59,217 bases of DNA, from positions 1 to 59,217 of IMG/VR virus record IMGVR_UViG_3300021088_000013, one strand, 5' to 3'. Below are positions 14,002-20,699 of this stretch, piece after piece; position 1 is the stretch's first letter; the number at the start of each line of letters is the position of its first letter. A program made the position numbers and the translations under genes. The notes beneath the pieces were generated by a model. The model worked only from the letters and a program-made list of their open reading frames with translations, had not been told where the DNA came from and did not search any database. The DNA comes from a virus.

Positions 14002-14876
14002 TTTGCCACCTCGATCGGTCCGGTCATTCCTGAATGGTTGGTTATCAGCGGTCGGTATGCTGCGCCGCCAGCGCAGGCGTAGGGGTTGACGCCATGGCGT
14101 TCCGGGTTGATAGCGAACCACGGGCACCAGGTGCACTGGTACGGCGTCAAAGGGATCAACGCGAGGCGTTCCGGATGTTGTTCGATCTGCAGTTCATCTA
14201 TGAGCACGATCATGTCGTCAAGTCTTTTGAGAATACTGTCGACTCGGGTGTCGTCGTACGGTCGTATCCACAGGAAAGAGCCACTAAGGCGCCCGGCACG
14301 CGGGATGAACCAAATCCCCACACGATCGACGGGGTAGCCCGCGTTCTGGTAACCGCGGCCATACAGGAAGGCTTGTGATTCGTAGATCGGTGAAGGTCCA
14401 TTCTTGCGATACTCCGTCATAGCTGTAGTGCCAGGGAATTTGTAGTCGATGACAGTGTTGGTCCAGGTGTCGTACAGGTCGCAGGTACCAGTGAGACCCT
14501 CTCGAACGGTGACTTTAGTTTCAGTAAGCCAGCGTGGGAGTGGAAATCCAGATATTAGTGACCAGTTCTCGCCAATCTCTTTAAGTAGTCGCTCGTTATC
14601 CAATTTCGCCGCTTCTTCCATGGCTTTGTGCGCCGCTACACCGATGTAGGATGGGAGAACGTCACCGCGGGGGTTGATGACGCTGCTAGTGTCGGCTAGC
14701 AGCCCGGAGATGACGTTCCTAGCGCAGGGGTGCCCAACCTGTGACGGCCCGAGAGCGATCTGATTGTGTCGTGGATGCGAATGATCATGTGCGATAACCA
14801 TCGCTTTCAGGTCAGTGAGCAATGCGTCTTCGTTCTTCGATTCGGAAGCTAGAAAGTCTGCTGATGAATTGGTCAT
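13998..14876 (-). CDS. Cas4/RecB-type Fe-S exonuclease
   Basis: 292 residues of the PD-(D/E)XK exonuclease fold: GVAAH with His83, GTCDLYD with Asp133 and VIDYKF with Asp144 and Lys146 form the nuclease centre. Four Cys, C51 (HPCARN) and C248, C251 and C268 near the end, are placed like the 4Fe-4S clamp of Cas4 and AddB. Phage Cas4-like enzymes resect DNA ends for recombination-dependent replication, and some disturb host CRISPR spacer acquisition. No CRISPR array or other cas gene is present here. The family call is strong, the choice between repair and anti-defence open. Confidence 0.8.
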   Translation of the reverse strand: MTNSSADFLASESKNEDALLTDLKAMVIAHDHSHPRHNQIALGPSQVGHPCARNVISGLLADTSSVINPRGDVLPSYIGVAAHKAMEEAAKLDNERLLKEIGENWSLISGFPLPRWLTETKVTVREGLTGTCDLYDTWTNTVIDYKFPGTTAMTEYRKNGPSPIYESQAFLYGRGYQNAGYPVDRVGIWFIPRAGRLSGSFLWIRPYDDTRVDSILKRLDDMIVLIDELQIEQHPERLALIPLTPYQCTWCPWFAINPERHGVNPYACAGGAAYRPLITNHSGMTGPIEVAK

Positions 14877-15202
14877 ATAGTGATGTCTTCGCCATTGAGC
14901 AGCATTTTTACATAGCGTTGTAGATCATCTATTGTGTTACCTGAGAAAAACAATACCATAGCTTCATCATCGGATAGTCCTAGGTATAATCTCGCCTTTT
15001 CAGGAATTTCACGTCTAACATTTAATGAATTTAGGTTGTTAAACCAATCAAAATCAGGTTTATGCAGTACACATGCCCAACCAGCTAGGCATGCAACAGT
15101 ATCGCAATCAAAAGTTGTAAGCCATACCGTTTGATTGTGATTATCTGGATTATCGACAATGTGCTGCATTGTTTTCTCAAGTAGAGCTTTATTCAATGGC
15201 AT
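14873..15202 (-). CDS. HNQTVW-motif hypothetical protein (copy 2)
   Basis: 109 residues, paralogue of 13311-13625: LLEKTMQHIVDNPDNHNQTVW, then CDTVACLAGWACVL and YLGLSDDEAM. The start overlaps the WhiB stop. Function unknown; the two copies are separated by the Cas4-like gene and several small genes. Confidence 0.6.
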   Translation of the reverse strand: MPLNKALLEKTMQHIVDNPDNHNQTVWLTTFDCDTVACLAGWACVLHKPDFDWFNNLNSLNVRREIPEKARLYLGLSDDEAMVLFFSGNTIDDLQRYVKMLLNGEDITI

Positions 15203-15441
15203 AAGGTTTTAACCCCTTTTCGGAATCTGCGTGTGTGTCCATAGAGCCGACCGCCGATGACTCCATGCATCACTTTGTCATGCGCGTTTCTGGCGTATTT
15301 CTTAGCGAAAGTCTCACAAGGAGTCAAGATAGGGCAGCTATTACACAGAGCGAGCGCTGAAATAACATCTTTTAAGGTGTTTCCATCCATGATTTCTGCA
15401 TGTCCGATGCATGCAGCATCGTCGTACCTAGGTAGCTTCAT
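15193..15441 (-). CDS. WhiB-family iron-sulfur transcription factor
   Basis: 82 residues with the four WhiB cysteines, C11 (AACIG), C33 and C36 (LCNSCPI) and C42 (PCETF), which hold a 4Fe-4S cluster, then the turn GVIGG at 60-64 (usually GVWGG) and a basic tail (HTRRFRKGVK). WhiB proteins occur in actinobacteria and their phages; phage versions such as TM4 WhiBTM4 act as dominant-negative inhibitors of host WhiB2 and block septation and superinfection. The Trp-to-Ile change in the turn is unusual and could alter sigma-factor contact. It lies next to a glutaredoxin gene. Confidence 0.85.
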   Translation of the reverse strand: MKLPRYDDAACIGHAEIMDGNTLKDVISALALCNSCPILTPCETFAKKYARNAHDKVMHGVIGGRLYGHTRRFRKGVKTLCH

Positions 15442-15686
15442 TATGTCGCCTCAGGCTTACCATGAGGAAGACCCCGTATCTTTTCAGGATGAAATCCAGT
15501 CCATACCCCGTTGCTTGTTACAACAACCGGCAACCGGGTATGGCCGGCCGCTATCAGATTTTCGTAAGACTTTTTATCGACACTAACATCGATTTCTCGA
15601 TACGAAACATTTTGCGCATCCATTAGCATTTTTGTCATACGGCAGGCTTGACAATCGGGAGATGTATAGATTAGGTTTTCCTTCAT
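15441..15686 (-). CDS. Glutaredoxin/NrdH-like redoxin
   Basis: 81 residues; thioredoxin-fold redoxin with active-site CQAC at residues 12-15 (SPDCQACRMTKMLMD), cis-Pro segment RLPVVV and a C-terminal GFHPEKI. NrdH-type redoxins supply electrons to ribonucleotide reductase or reduce protein disulfides. No ribonucleotide reductase gene is in the window, so host enzymes would be the partner. It could also act on the redox state of the adjacent WhiB; that is speculation. Confidence 0.8.
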   Translation of the reverse strand: MKENLIYTSPDCQACRMTKMLMDAQNVSYREIDVSVDKKSYENLIAAGHTRLPVVVTSNGVWTGFHPEKIRGLPHGKPEAT

Positions 15687-15829
15687 TTGCCATTAACCTC
15701 ATGATTAAGTTGTTCGAGTTCTGCACGCCAATAGTCGTCTGATGTCCACAATCCATCAGCAGCAATGCATATAGTGTTGGCTATCCCGTATAGCACTGCG
15801 GCTACCTGTTTACGCATTATGACCATCAT
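15683..15829 (-). CDS. Small hypothetical protein
   Basis: 48 residues from ATG 15829 (MMVIMRKQVAAVLYGIANTI). An AGGTTGG site about ten bases upstream favours this start; ATG 15817 is possible. A longer frame to 15907 overlaps the previous gene. The N-terminal half is hydrophobic, the C-terminal half acidic (DDYWRAELEQLNHEVNG). Function unknown. Confidence 0.5.
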   Translation of the reverse strand: MMVIMRKQVAAVLYGIANTICIAADGLWTSDDYWRAELEQLNHEVNGK

Positions 15830-16136
15830 TCTTGCGCCAACCTTCGTTAAAAATGGCTCTAGCAGTTTGTTTGGCTTTAGCATATTCCCATGCTCCGGAA
15901 CCGGCATAATGTTGAATTATGTCAGCAAGTTCCGTGATGTGGTATTCGTGTAGAAGCTCTTTACGCTCATATTCATCAGCGAAAATCTCTAATGCAGATG
16001 CGCTGTACTCAACCGAGTCAATGCTAACGCTATCATCTCCTTCGTGATAATAAGCCGCTACCTTTCGAAGTGTTTTTGCGGCAAGATGAATATCTTGAAT
16101 AAATGCTTTATCATGTTCATTGAGATCTGTCATCAT
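15810..16136 (-). CDS. Hypothetical protein, related to the gene at 1235-1498
   Basis: 108 residues from ATG 16136 (MMTDLNEHDKAFIQD), an ATGA overlap with the preceding gene. It shares its plan with the product of 1235-1498: AAKTLRKVAAYY, then YSASALEIFADE, a Leu-rich helix and ARAIFNEGWRK. Helical; function unknown. Confidence 0.6.
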   Translation of the reverse strand: MMTDLNEHDKAFIQDIHLAAKTLRKVAAYYHEGDDSVSIDSVEYSASALEIFADEYERKELLHEYHITELADIIQHYAGSGAWEYAKAKQTARAIFNEGWRKNDGHNA

Positions 16137-16270
16137 TTCCCGCCACATCCAAATGTTCGTATTGCCTCAGCACCGGTAAGGAATATTCTCACCGTTTGAC
16201 GATGTTCAGAATCACGAACGCTCCAGTACTTAGTGATAGGGTTTCGGTATATAAGCCAGTGTGTAGTCAC
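16133..16270 (-). CDS. Small hypothetical protein
   Basis: 45 residues from GTG 16270 (VTTHWLIYRNPITKYWSVRD), overlapping the previous stop as GTGA and the next start as ATGA. Beta-rich and aromatic. No family recognised. Confidence 0.5.
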   Translation of the reverse strand: MTTHWLIYRNPITKYWSVRDSEHRQTVRIFLTGAEAIRTFGCGGK

Positions 16271-16434
16271 GTCGTAGCAGCCCAAGCGTTCGGGTCATGC
16301 GACACCGCAACGGATAATTCTTTCTCCGCTGCACTCAGTTCAAACTCAGCCTCGAAAAGTTTGTTGCGCAATGAAACCACCCGCATTTGAGCAGCGTCAC
16401 GGCGAACGATAGCGATGTGTTGAATATCATTCAT
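16267..16434 (-). CDS. Small coiled-coil hypothetical protein
   Basis: 55 residues (MNDIQHIAIVRRDAAQMRVV and onward), with a central amphipathic helix (KLFEAEFELSAAEKELSVA). Its stop overlaps the next start. Function unknown. Confidence 0.5.
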   Translation of the reverse strand: MNDIQHIAIVRRDAAQMRVVSLRNKLFEAEFELSAAEKELSVAVSHDPNAWAATT

Positions 16435-16453
16435 CAGCCGATCCGTTCGAGTG

Positions 16454-16741
16454 TCATCTTGTGTTTATTCCTTCTGCCGTGTCGCGGTTTGGCAGGTCGA
16501 AGAGCGGTATATTAATGCGCCGCATTTCACTAGCTTGTCCAAGCGCTTCGAGAGCTGCAGTGTAAATCATATTGTGAAACTTCTGAGCATCTGCTTCATT
16601 TAACGCTGTGTATTTGCATTCGGCACTAATTCGCACATGCCATCCGTGCTCAGTGACTGACGCTTTGACTGACCAACCTTGGGCCCCGGCACTATAGAGG
16701 TGGCTATCGGCACCGTGCTGCCGATGATTTAGTCCAGACAT
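16454..16741 (-). CDS. Hypothetical protein
   Basis: 95 residues, beta-rich N-terminal half (GWSVKASVTEHGWHVRISAE) and a helical C-terminal half. The start overlaps the previous stop (TAATG). No family recognised. Confidence 0.55.
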   Translation of the reverse strand: MSGLNHRQHGADSHLYSAGAQGWSVKASVTEHGWHVRISAECKYTALNEADAQKFHNMIYTAALEALGQASEMRRINIPLFDLPNRDTAEGINTR

Positions 16742-16986
16742 TATGAGAATGTTCCGTCTAAGTCATCGATGTAGTCCCGGTGATCGATGGCTGAGATTTC
16801 GTCGACTGTCTGATCGAGCTGCGGCATCGCATCAGCGAAAGGGTGTACCCACCCTGCGAGGATAAGTTCGTTGTTCTCGCGCACCTCGACATACGGCGGA
16901 TCATCTGCGCGCCATTTGATGGTTATAGCTGGAGTTTCGTTAGCCTTACGCTGAGCTGCTTTATAGGCTGGATGGTGAACTGTCAT
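16741..16986 (-). CDS. Hypothetical protein
   Basis: 81 residues from ATG 16986 (MTVHHPAYKAAQRKANE), an ATGA overlap with the previous stop. An acidic tail (DHRDYIDDLDGTFS) follows a beta segment (PAITIKWRADDPPYVEVRE). A longer frame to 17046 is inside the previous gene. Function unknown. Confidence 0.55.
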   Translation of the reverse strand: MTVHHPAYKAAQRKANETPAITIKWRADDPPYVEVRENNELILAGWVHPFADAMPQLDQTVDEISAIDHRDYIDDLDGTFS

Positions 16987-17255
16987 CGTATCTCCATTGA
17001 TCTGTACTCTTTCGTTTCCATAGCATTTTCGTATATTTCTGGGCAATACTCCCGAAGATACTTTTGGGACAGCCGTCTAGACTTATATTTACGCCATGTG
17101 ACAACAACCTGTCCATCAACTTCGCCGACTTCGTTATCACCCATTACCTCTTCGACAACTGAACGCGAACGATTGAACATTTCTTCAAGCTCTTTGATGC
17201 GCGATTTGCATTCACGCATGATTTCGATGTGGTCGCTAATACTGTCGAGGTTCAT
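16983..17255 (-). CDS. Stand-alone YqaJ-exonuclease C-terminal-like domain
   Basis: 90 residues. The first half is a coiled coil (MRECKSRIKELEEMFNRS); the second half (EVDGQVVVTWRKYKSRRLSQ, then LREYCPEIYENA and SMEIR) resembles the C-terminal region of YqaJ-type phage recombination exonucleases (GxxVATWK, an Arg/Ser-rich turn, a His-Pro helix, then FxI). The nuclease core itself is absent, so this may be a detached accessory domain. A Cas4-like nuclease is encoded 2 kb downstream. Similarity judged by eye; moderate confidence. Confidence 0.45.
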   Translation of the reverse strand: MNLDSISDHIEIMRECKSRIKELEEMFNRSRSVVEEVMGDNEVGEVDGQVVVTWRKYKSRRLSQKYLREYCPEIYENAMETKEYRSMEIR

Positions 17256-17617
17256 GCATTCGCTAGTTCTTTAACTGGTAGTGGATATTCGATGTCGGCA
17301 GACTCGACTGCTTCTGACCAGGGACGTTTACAGTCTTGAACCATTTGAACTTCTAATAACCAGTCAACCTCTTTTGGAGTGAATCCGAAAAGCTTTTCAC
17401 CTATCTTGCTGATTGAATTTTTGTTAGCGGGTTCGTAGAAGAATGTTTCGTCTATTAGTCCTGCTTTCCAAAGTCCATGACCGACAAGGCAGGATGGAAC
17501 GTAATTTCCATTATGGGTATAGTCAACGAATTTGCACGCTCCGTTATGCACATGATAACGATTTTCTGCGACAGTTTCACGTATTGCCTGAATGACCTGT
17601 TCACCATTTTTGCTCAT
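17252..17617 (-). CDS. Hypothetical protein, distant relative of the HNQTVW family
   Basis: 121 residues. A Cys-containing core (HNGACKFVDYTHNG, then SCLVGHGLWKAGL) recalls the CxAGWxC region of the products of 13311-13625 and 14873-15202, and a FGFTPKEVDWL helix replaces their LGLxxDEA. Start ATG 17617, inside the end of the previous gene. Function unknown. Confidence 0.55.
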   Translation of the reverse strand: MSKNGEQVIQAIRETVAENRYHVHNGACKFVDYTHNGNYVPSCLVGHGLWKAGLIDETFFYEPANKNSISKIGEKLFGFTPKEVDWLLEVQMVQDCKRPWSEAVESADIEYPLPVKELANA

Positions 17618-17843
17618 TATTTTCCTTACTACTATGTTCGTTCATGACGTGTGAATGTGCAGTTGCCTGAGCGGCTTGATCGTCACGCTCAGGCAACGCG
17701 CCCTTGGGAGGGTTGATATTTATCCGAAGCTTCTCATGGCCTCGCTGGCTGTAAACGCAGCTCATTTTATGATTGTCGTTCACAATTTCTTTGCTCGGCA
17801 TGCGGCCGCAACAGGTGCAGATAGCCGTATCATCGAGTGTCAA
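17601..17843 (-). CDS. Zinc-binding protein, first gene of the early leftward operon
   Basis: 80 residues from a TTG start at 17843 with a GAGGGAG ribosome site. ICTCCGRMPSKE, then a later MSCVYSQRGHEKL, give a Cys3-4/His zinc knuckle in the first 40 residues; the rest is hydrophilic and probably disordered. As first gene after the 18026 control region it is likely the earliest leftward product. No family recognised. Confidence 0.6.
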   Translation of the reverse strand: MTLDDTAICTCCGRMPSKEIVNDNHKMSCVYSQRGHEKLRININPPKGALPERDDQAAQATAHSHVMNEHSSKENNEQKW

Positions 17844-17978
17844 TGTCTCCCTCTTTTCCGTGGAGTGGCGGGGACCACATCAGTAGGCCACACCCGAGGT
17901 CGGAAGCGCAAGGGTTCTGTGAAAACTGGTTGATCTTGAAGGTGTTTTGGCAGGTCAAGAGGAAGAAACGGCCAACTA
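17844..17978 (-). promoter_or_regulatory. Untranslated control region upstream of the early leftward operon
   Basis: No gene is visible. It contains GATCTTGA at 17932-17939 followed by AGGTG, the same 14 bases (TGATCTTGAAGGTG) found inside the 11-mer array at 6461-6474, and several TCAAG or CTTGA half sites. A TTGACC at about 17953-17958 on the minus strand is a possible -35, but no good -10 lies at the right distance. The leftward early promoter is most likely in this stretch. Confidence 0.4.
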
Positions 17979-18018
17979 GTCAAGAATCCTTGACATCATC
18001 CCTTAGTTAAGATACTGT
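17979..18018 (+). promoter_or_regulatory. Promoter with overlapping operator palindrome for the 18026 HTH gene
   Basis: TTGACA at 17990-17995, 17 bp, then TACTGT at 18013-18018, seven bases before ATG 18026: the spacing of a leaderless transcript. The inverted repeat GTCAAG-AATC-CTTGAC (17979-17994) covers the -35 box, as expected for a repressor operator. Confidence 0.65.
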
Positions 18019-18025
18019 TGACGGC

Positions 18026-18409
18026 ATGGCGCTTCCTGAATTTGAACACCTACCTCCTTACTGGATACTGAACATTGAGATGGAGGCGCAATATCTCCAT
18101 AGTGCTCACGAACGAGTTCAGAGAGAGGTACAGGCTGCTCGCAATCACGGCGCATCCTGGCGGGAGATCGGCGAAGCACTCGGCGTCAGCCGGCAAGCCG
18201 CACAGCAGCGATTTGGAAAAGTGATTGAGAGACCAAGCCATATGCGCAATGTGTTCGAATGTAACGGACTACAGTTCCGTCTGAATACCCACGAGCGCCA
18301 CTGGCTACTTTCCTACTGGGATCAAAACCGCTGGTTATCACTGTCACAGTGGCGCTCCCGCAAAGAGGCGATTAACGCTGCTGAGTGCTTCACCCCTATA
18401 GACCGCTAA
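18026..18409 (+). CDS. HTH DNA-binding protein, candidate immunity regulator
   Basis: 127 residues. Residues 30-62 form a helix-turn-helix (ARNHGASWREIGEALGVS, then RQAAQQRFGKV) of a type common in actinobacterial regulators; the C-terminal 60 residues are basic and Trp-rich (HWLLSYWDQNRWLSLSQW). It is transcribed rightward, divergent from the early operon, from a near-consensus promoter overlapped by a palindrome, and converges on the PPE gene (four-base overlap of the stops). That is the classic position of a phage repressor between early and late halves. Repressor identity is inferred. Confidence 0.65.
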   Translation: MALPEFEHLPPYWILNIEMEAQYLHSAHERVQREVQAARNHGASWREIGEALGVSRQAAQQRFGKVIERPSHMRNVFECNGLQFRLNTHERHWLLSYWDQNRWLSLSQWRSRKEAINAAECFTPIDR

Positions 18410-19482
18410 CCCGATGATAAGTTGGGGTGCGAAGTAAATCTCACCGTTTTTAATAGCTCACTATCTTCTACGCTTTGTCCCCTAGGCTTTTTGCTACCAG
18501 GCTGTTGGCGAGCTGTGATAGCCATAGGAATCGGAGCTGGCATAAAACCTCGACCACTAGTGGATAATGGGCGCGCAAGGGAGCGTTCTGGAGCTAATGT
18601 CGGCTGCGCCGCAGATGCCCATGATGGTGGCACGGACATACCTAGACCGCCGAGTGGGCGAGCGGTTCCTGTCGCGGCGCGTACTATGGGTGCTCCGCCA
18701 GATGGCATCGCAGGGATGATTGGTGCGGCTACACGTAGGCCGGTATGTATCTCGTTTGCGATCGAGCTCACACCGGAGCTTATACCGAACAAAGGCAGTA
18801 ATCCGAGCAGTCCGATGGGGATTTCGGCAATCATTCCAGATGAAATGAATGATTGGAAAGTGGTGCCCAGAAATCCGCTTCCAAACAGGTTGTTTAAGAT
18901 GTCGCCGATACTAACCGGAGCCGCTGCTGCTGCTGGTCCAACTGCCGCGGCTATGGGATTGCCGGCTGAAGTAGCTGGTGCCAGTTTAGGCAATCCGCCG
19001 GTAGCGGCCGACGACATTCCTTGATAGGTGCCCATAGCAGCGACATCTTGTGCCCACATAACCATGTACTGAGCCTCAGTAGCTGCGATCGCTGCAGTAT
19101 TCTGCCCGAGGAAATTCGTGGCCACTAGAGCCGTGAGCTGCATGCGATTGGCGGTGACCATAGGCAATGGCACCATGGCCGCTCGAGCAGCTTCATAGGC
19201 CCCGGCTGCCATCTGAGCCTGAGCGCCTGTGAGTTCAGCGTGCATGGCCGCCTGGGTTAACCAGGCACTATGACTGCTAGATGCCGCAGCCATAGCGATA
19301 GCAGAGGGTCCTAGCCATGTACCCAATAACGTCACTGTGACGGAATTCCATACAGTGGCAGCAGCTTCAAGTTCAGCGCCTAAAGATTCCCACGACAAGG
19401 CAGCAGCTATAAGGGGAGCCGAACCTGGCCCCATCATGATCCGAGCTGAGTTAATCTCCGGGGGGAGCGCCGCGTAGTCCAC
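18406..19482 (-). CDS. PPE-SVP family protein
   Basis: 358 residues from GTG 19482 with GGAG seven bases upstream; an ATG at 19515 would add 11 residues not found in PPE proteins. The PPE domain is complete: VDYAALPPEINSAR with Pro-Pro-Glu at 7-9, Trp56-x-Gly58 in the helix turn, and a QLTALVATNFLGQNT, then EAQYMVMWAQDVAAM, stretch. The C-terminal part has the SVP signature GLGMSVPPSW at 279-288, placing it in the PPE-SVP subfamily. Mycobacterial PPE proteins pair with a PE partner and leave through a type VII (ESX) system; no PE or esx gene is visible here. It is last in a cassette of membrane proteins and overlaps the DUF7427 gene by 32 bases. Identity very strong, role unknown. Confidence 0.93.
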   Translation of the reverse strand: MDYAALPPEINSARIMMGPGSAPLIAAALSWESLGAELEAAATVWNSVTVTLLGTWLGPSAIAMAAASSSHSAWLTQAAMHAELTGAQAQMAAGAYEAARAAMVPLPMVTANRMQLTALVATNFLGQNTAAIAATEAQYMVMWAQDVAAMGTYQGMSSAATGGLPKLAPATSAGNPIAAAVGPAAAAAPVSIGDILNNLFGSGFLGTTFQSFISSGMIAEIPIGLLGLLPLFGISSGVSSIANEIHTGLRVAAPIIPAMPSGGAPIVRAATGTARPLGGLGMSVPPSWASAAQPTLAPERSLARPLSTSGRGFMPAPIPMAITARQQPGSKKPRGQSVEDSELLKTVRFTSHPNLSSG

Positions 19483-19741
19483 ATATTCTCCAGAATGCAA
19501 TGTGGAAAGGGTCAATCTTTTCCGGTAGAAGATTCAATAGATGCGCCCCAGTAGCCCCTACTACCAGCCAGCATCCGATACGACCTAGGGGGCGATCTAG
19601 CCAGCGATCGAACGAATGGCTCATCATCGGATATGATCCGCGCGTAAGCATTGCTTCTGCCACTGCGATGTATACAACAAGACCAGCCCAAGCACAGGTA
19701 TCCCTAGGGACTGTCGTTAAACGATCTCCTAAAATCGTCAT
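19451..19741 (-). CDS. DUF7427-like membrane protein
   Basis: 96 residues with two hydrophobic segments (WAGLVVYIAVAEAML near 20-34 and GCWLVVGATGAHLLNLLP near 60-77) separated by a basic loop (FDRWLDRPLGRIG). The LLNLLPEKIDPFH ending is typical of the DUF7427 mycobacteriophage membrane family. Start ATG 19741 overlaps the previous stop. Role unknown; it neighbours the PPE gene and other membrane genes. Confidence 0.6.
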   Translation of the reverse strand: MTILGDRLTTVPRDTCAWAGLVVYIAVAEAMLTRGSYPMMSHSFDRWLDRPLGRIGCWLVVGATGAHLLNLLPEKIDPFHIAFWRICGLRGAPPGD

Positions 19742-20199
19742 CGCAAATGTCTCCTCGCTTCTGCGATCGCTGAACGTGTTGCTAAATACTCTTGTGCCGA
19801 AACTTTCACCATGACAGTCTCAGACTCTTTCGTTGGCCGCATCCGGGCTGCGATCGCATCAACCACATCGATCAGCGTTTCCGTAGCACTACGAAGTGCT
19901 CTCAATGATCGTCGCTGCTCTTCGTAGTCTTCGCGGAGTTCCCGATATCGTTTGGCCGCGGAGTCCAGTGCTGTGCGCTGTGCGATGACCTGAGCCCTTT
20001 GTAACAGGTCAGACTCGTGAGCTGCTGTTTCCTGTTTGAATTTCTCGCTTTCCTGTGTAGCTCTTTCGGTTTCTGCCTGCTGGCGCGCTATCTCCGCTTT
20101 ACGGCCAGTGCGAGTGAGAATGAATTGCAGAACACCCCAGCCGCCCGTTCCTGAAACCAAAGCGACGATTACTGTGACAGCAACGTTCACATCTGACAT
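19738..20199 (-). CDS. Membrane-anchored coiled-coil protein
   Basis: 153 residues from ATG 20199 (MSDVNVAVTVIVALVSG); a longer frame to 20409 is within the upstream gene. One N-terminal membrane segment (5-27) is followed by a long charged coiled coil (AEIARQQAETERATQESEKF and further) and a final helical domain. Similar anchored coiled-coil proteins occur in mycobacteriophage lysis-adjacent cassettes. It may act as spanin or holin-associated scaffold; inference. Confidence 0.55.
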   Translation of the reverse strand: MSDVNVAVTVIVALVSGTGGWGVLQFILTRTGRKAEIARQQAETERATQESEKFKQETAAHESDLLQRAQVIAQRTALDSAAKRYRELREDYEEQRRSLRALRSATETLIDVVDAIAARMRPTKESETVMVKVSAQEYLATRSAIAEARRHLR

Positions 20200-20699
20200 C
20201 CACTCTCCCGGGAAGCATATCGATTCCCCCGGTCGATTTGCATGATGCGTCGCATGCTGCGAGCGGTGAACATAGCACCCCCGGCGACACCCATCATTAG
20301 GAACGCAAAAACGTAAATCTCCTTGGCCCACCATCCAGTCATAACCATGGATGACACATAGACCAATACGTTTCCCCACACACCCGAATCTCCACACAGC
20401 TGTAGCCATGCAGCCCCATATGCCGGATTCGGGCGTCCAGGTTCAATCTTTGCTGACAGTGTGGTTAATCGTCGACCAATCAATGTTAGCATCGGACAAA
20501 TAAGATTGATCAAAACCCAGGCATCGTAATAGTTTGGGCCCAATTCAGCACTAACATATTGAACATGGAAATCAGGGAAGAAGATTAGCAACACAGATGT
20601 TACTGTGAATATTACATAGTACATAGACTGAAAGGTTGATATTGACTCAGCATCAAGTCTGCGTAGCCATACTAAAAGCATTCTAACAAATGAACGCAT
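20187..20699 (-). CDS. Multi-span membrane protein A
   Basis: 170 residues from ATG 20699 (MRSFVRMLLVWLRRLD), a TGATG overlap with the previous stop. About four hydrophobic segments: YYVIFTVTSVLLIFF, WVLINLICPMLTLIG, WGNVLVYVSSMVMTGWW and YVFAFLMMGVAGGAMF. N-terminus and loops are basic. The paired gene upstream also has four spans, so the two may form one complex. No family recognised. Confidence 0.6.
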   Translation of the reverse strand: MRSFVRMLLVWLRRLDAESISTFQSMYYVIFTVTSVLLIFFPDFHVQYVSAELGPNYYDAWVLINLICPMLTLIGRRLTTLSAKIEPGRPNPAYGAAWLQLCGDSGVWGNVLVYVSSMVMTGWWAKEIYVFAFLMMGVAGGAMFTARSMRRIMQIDRGNRYASRESGCQM

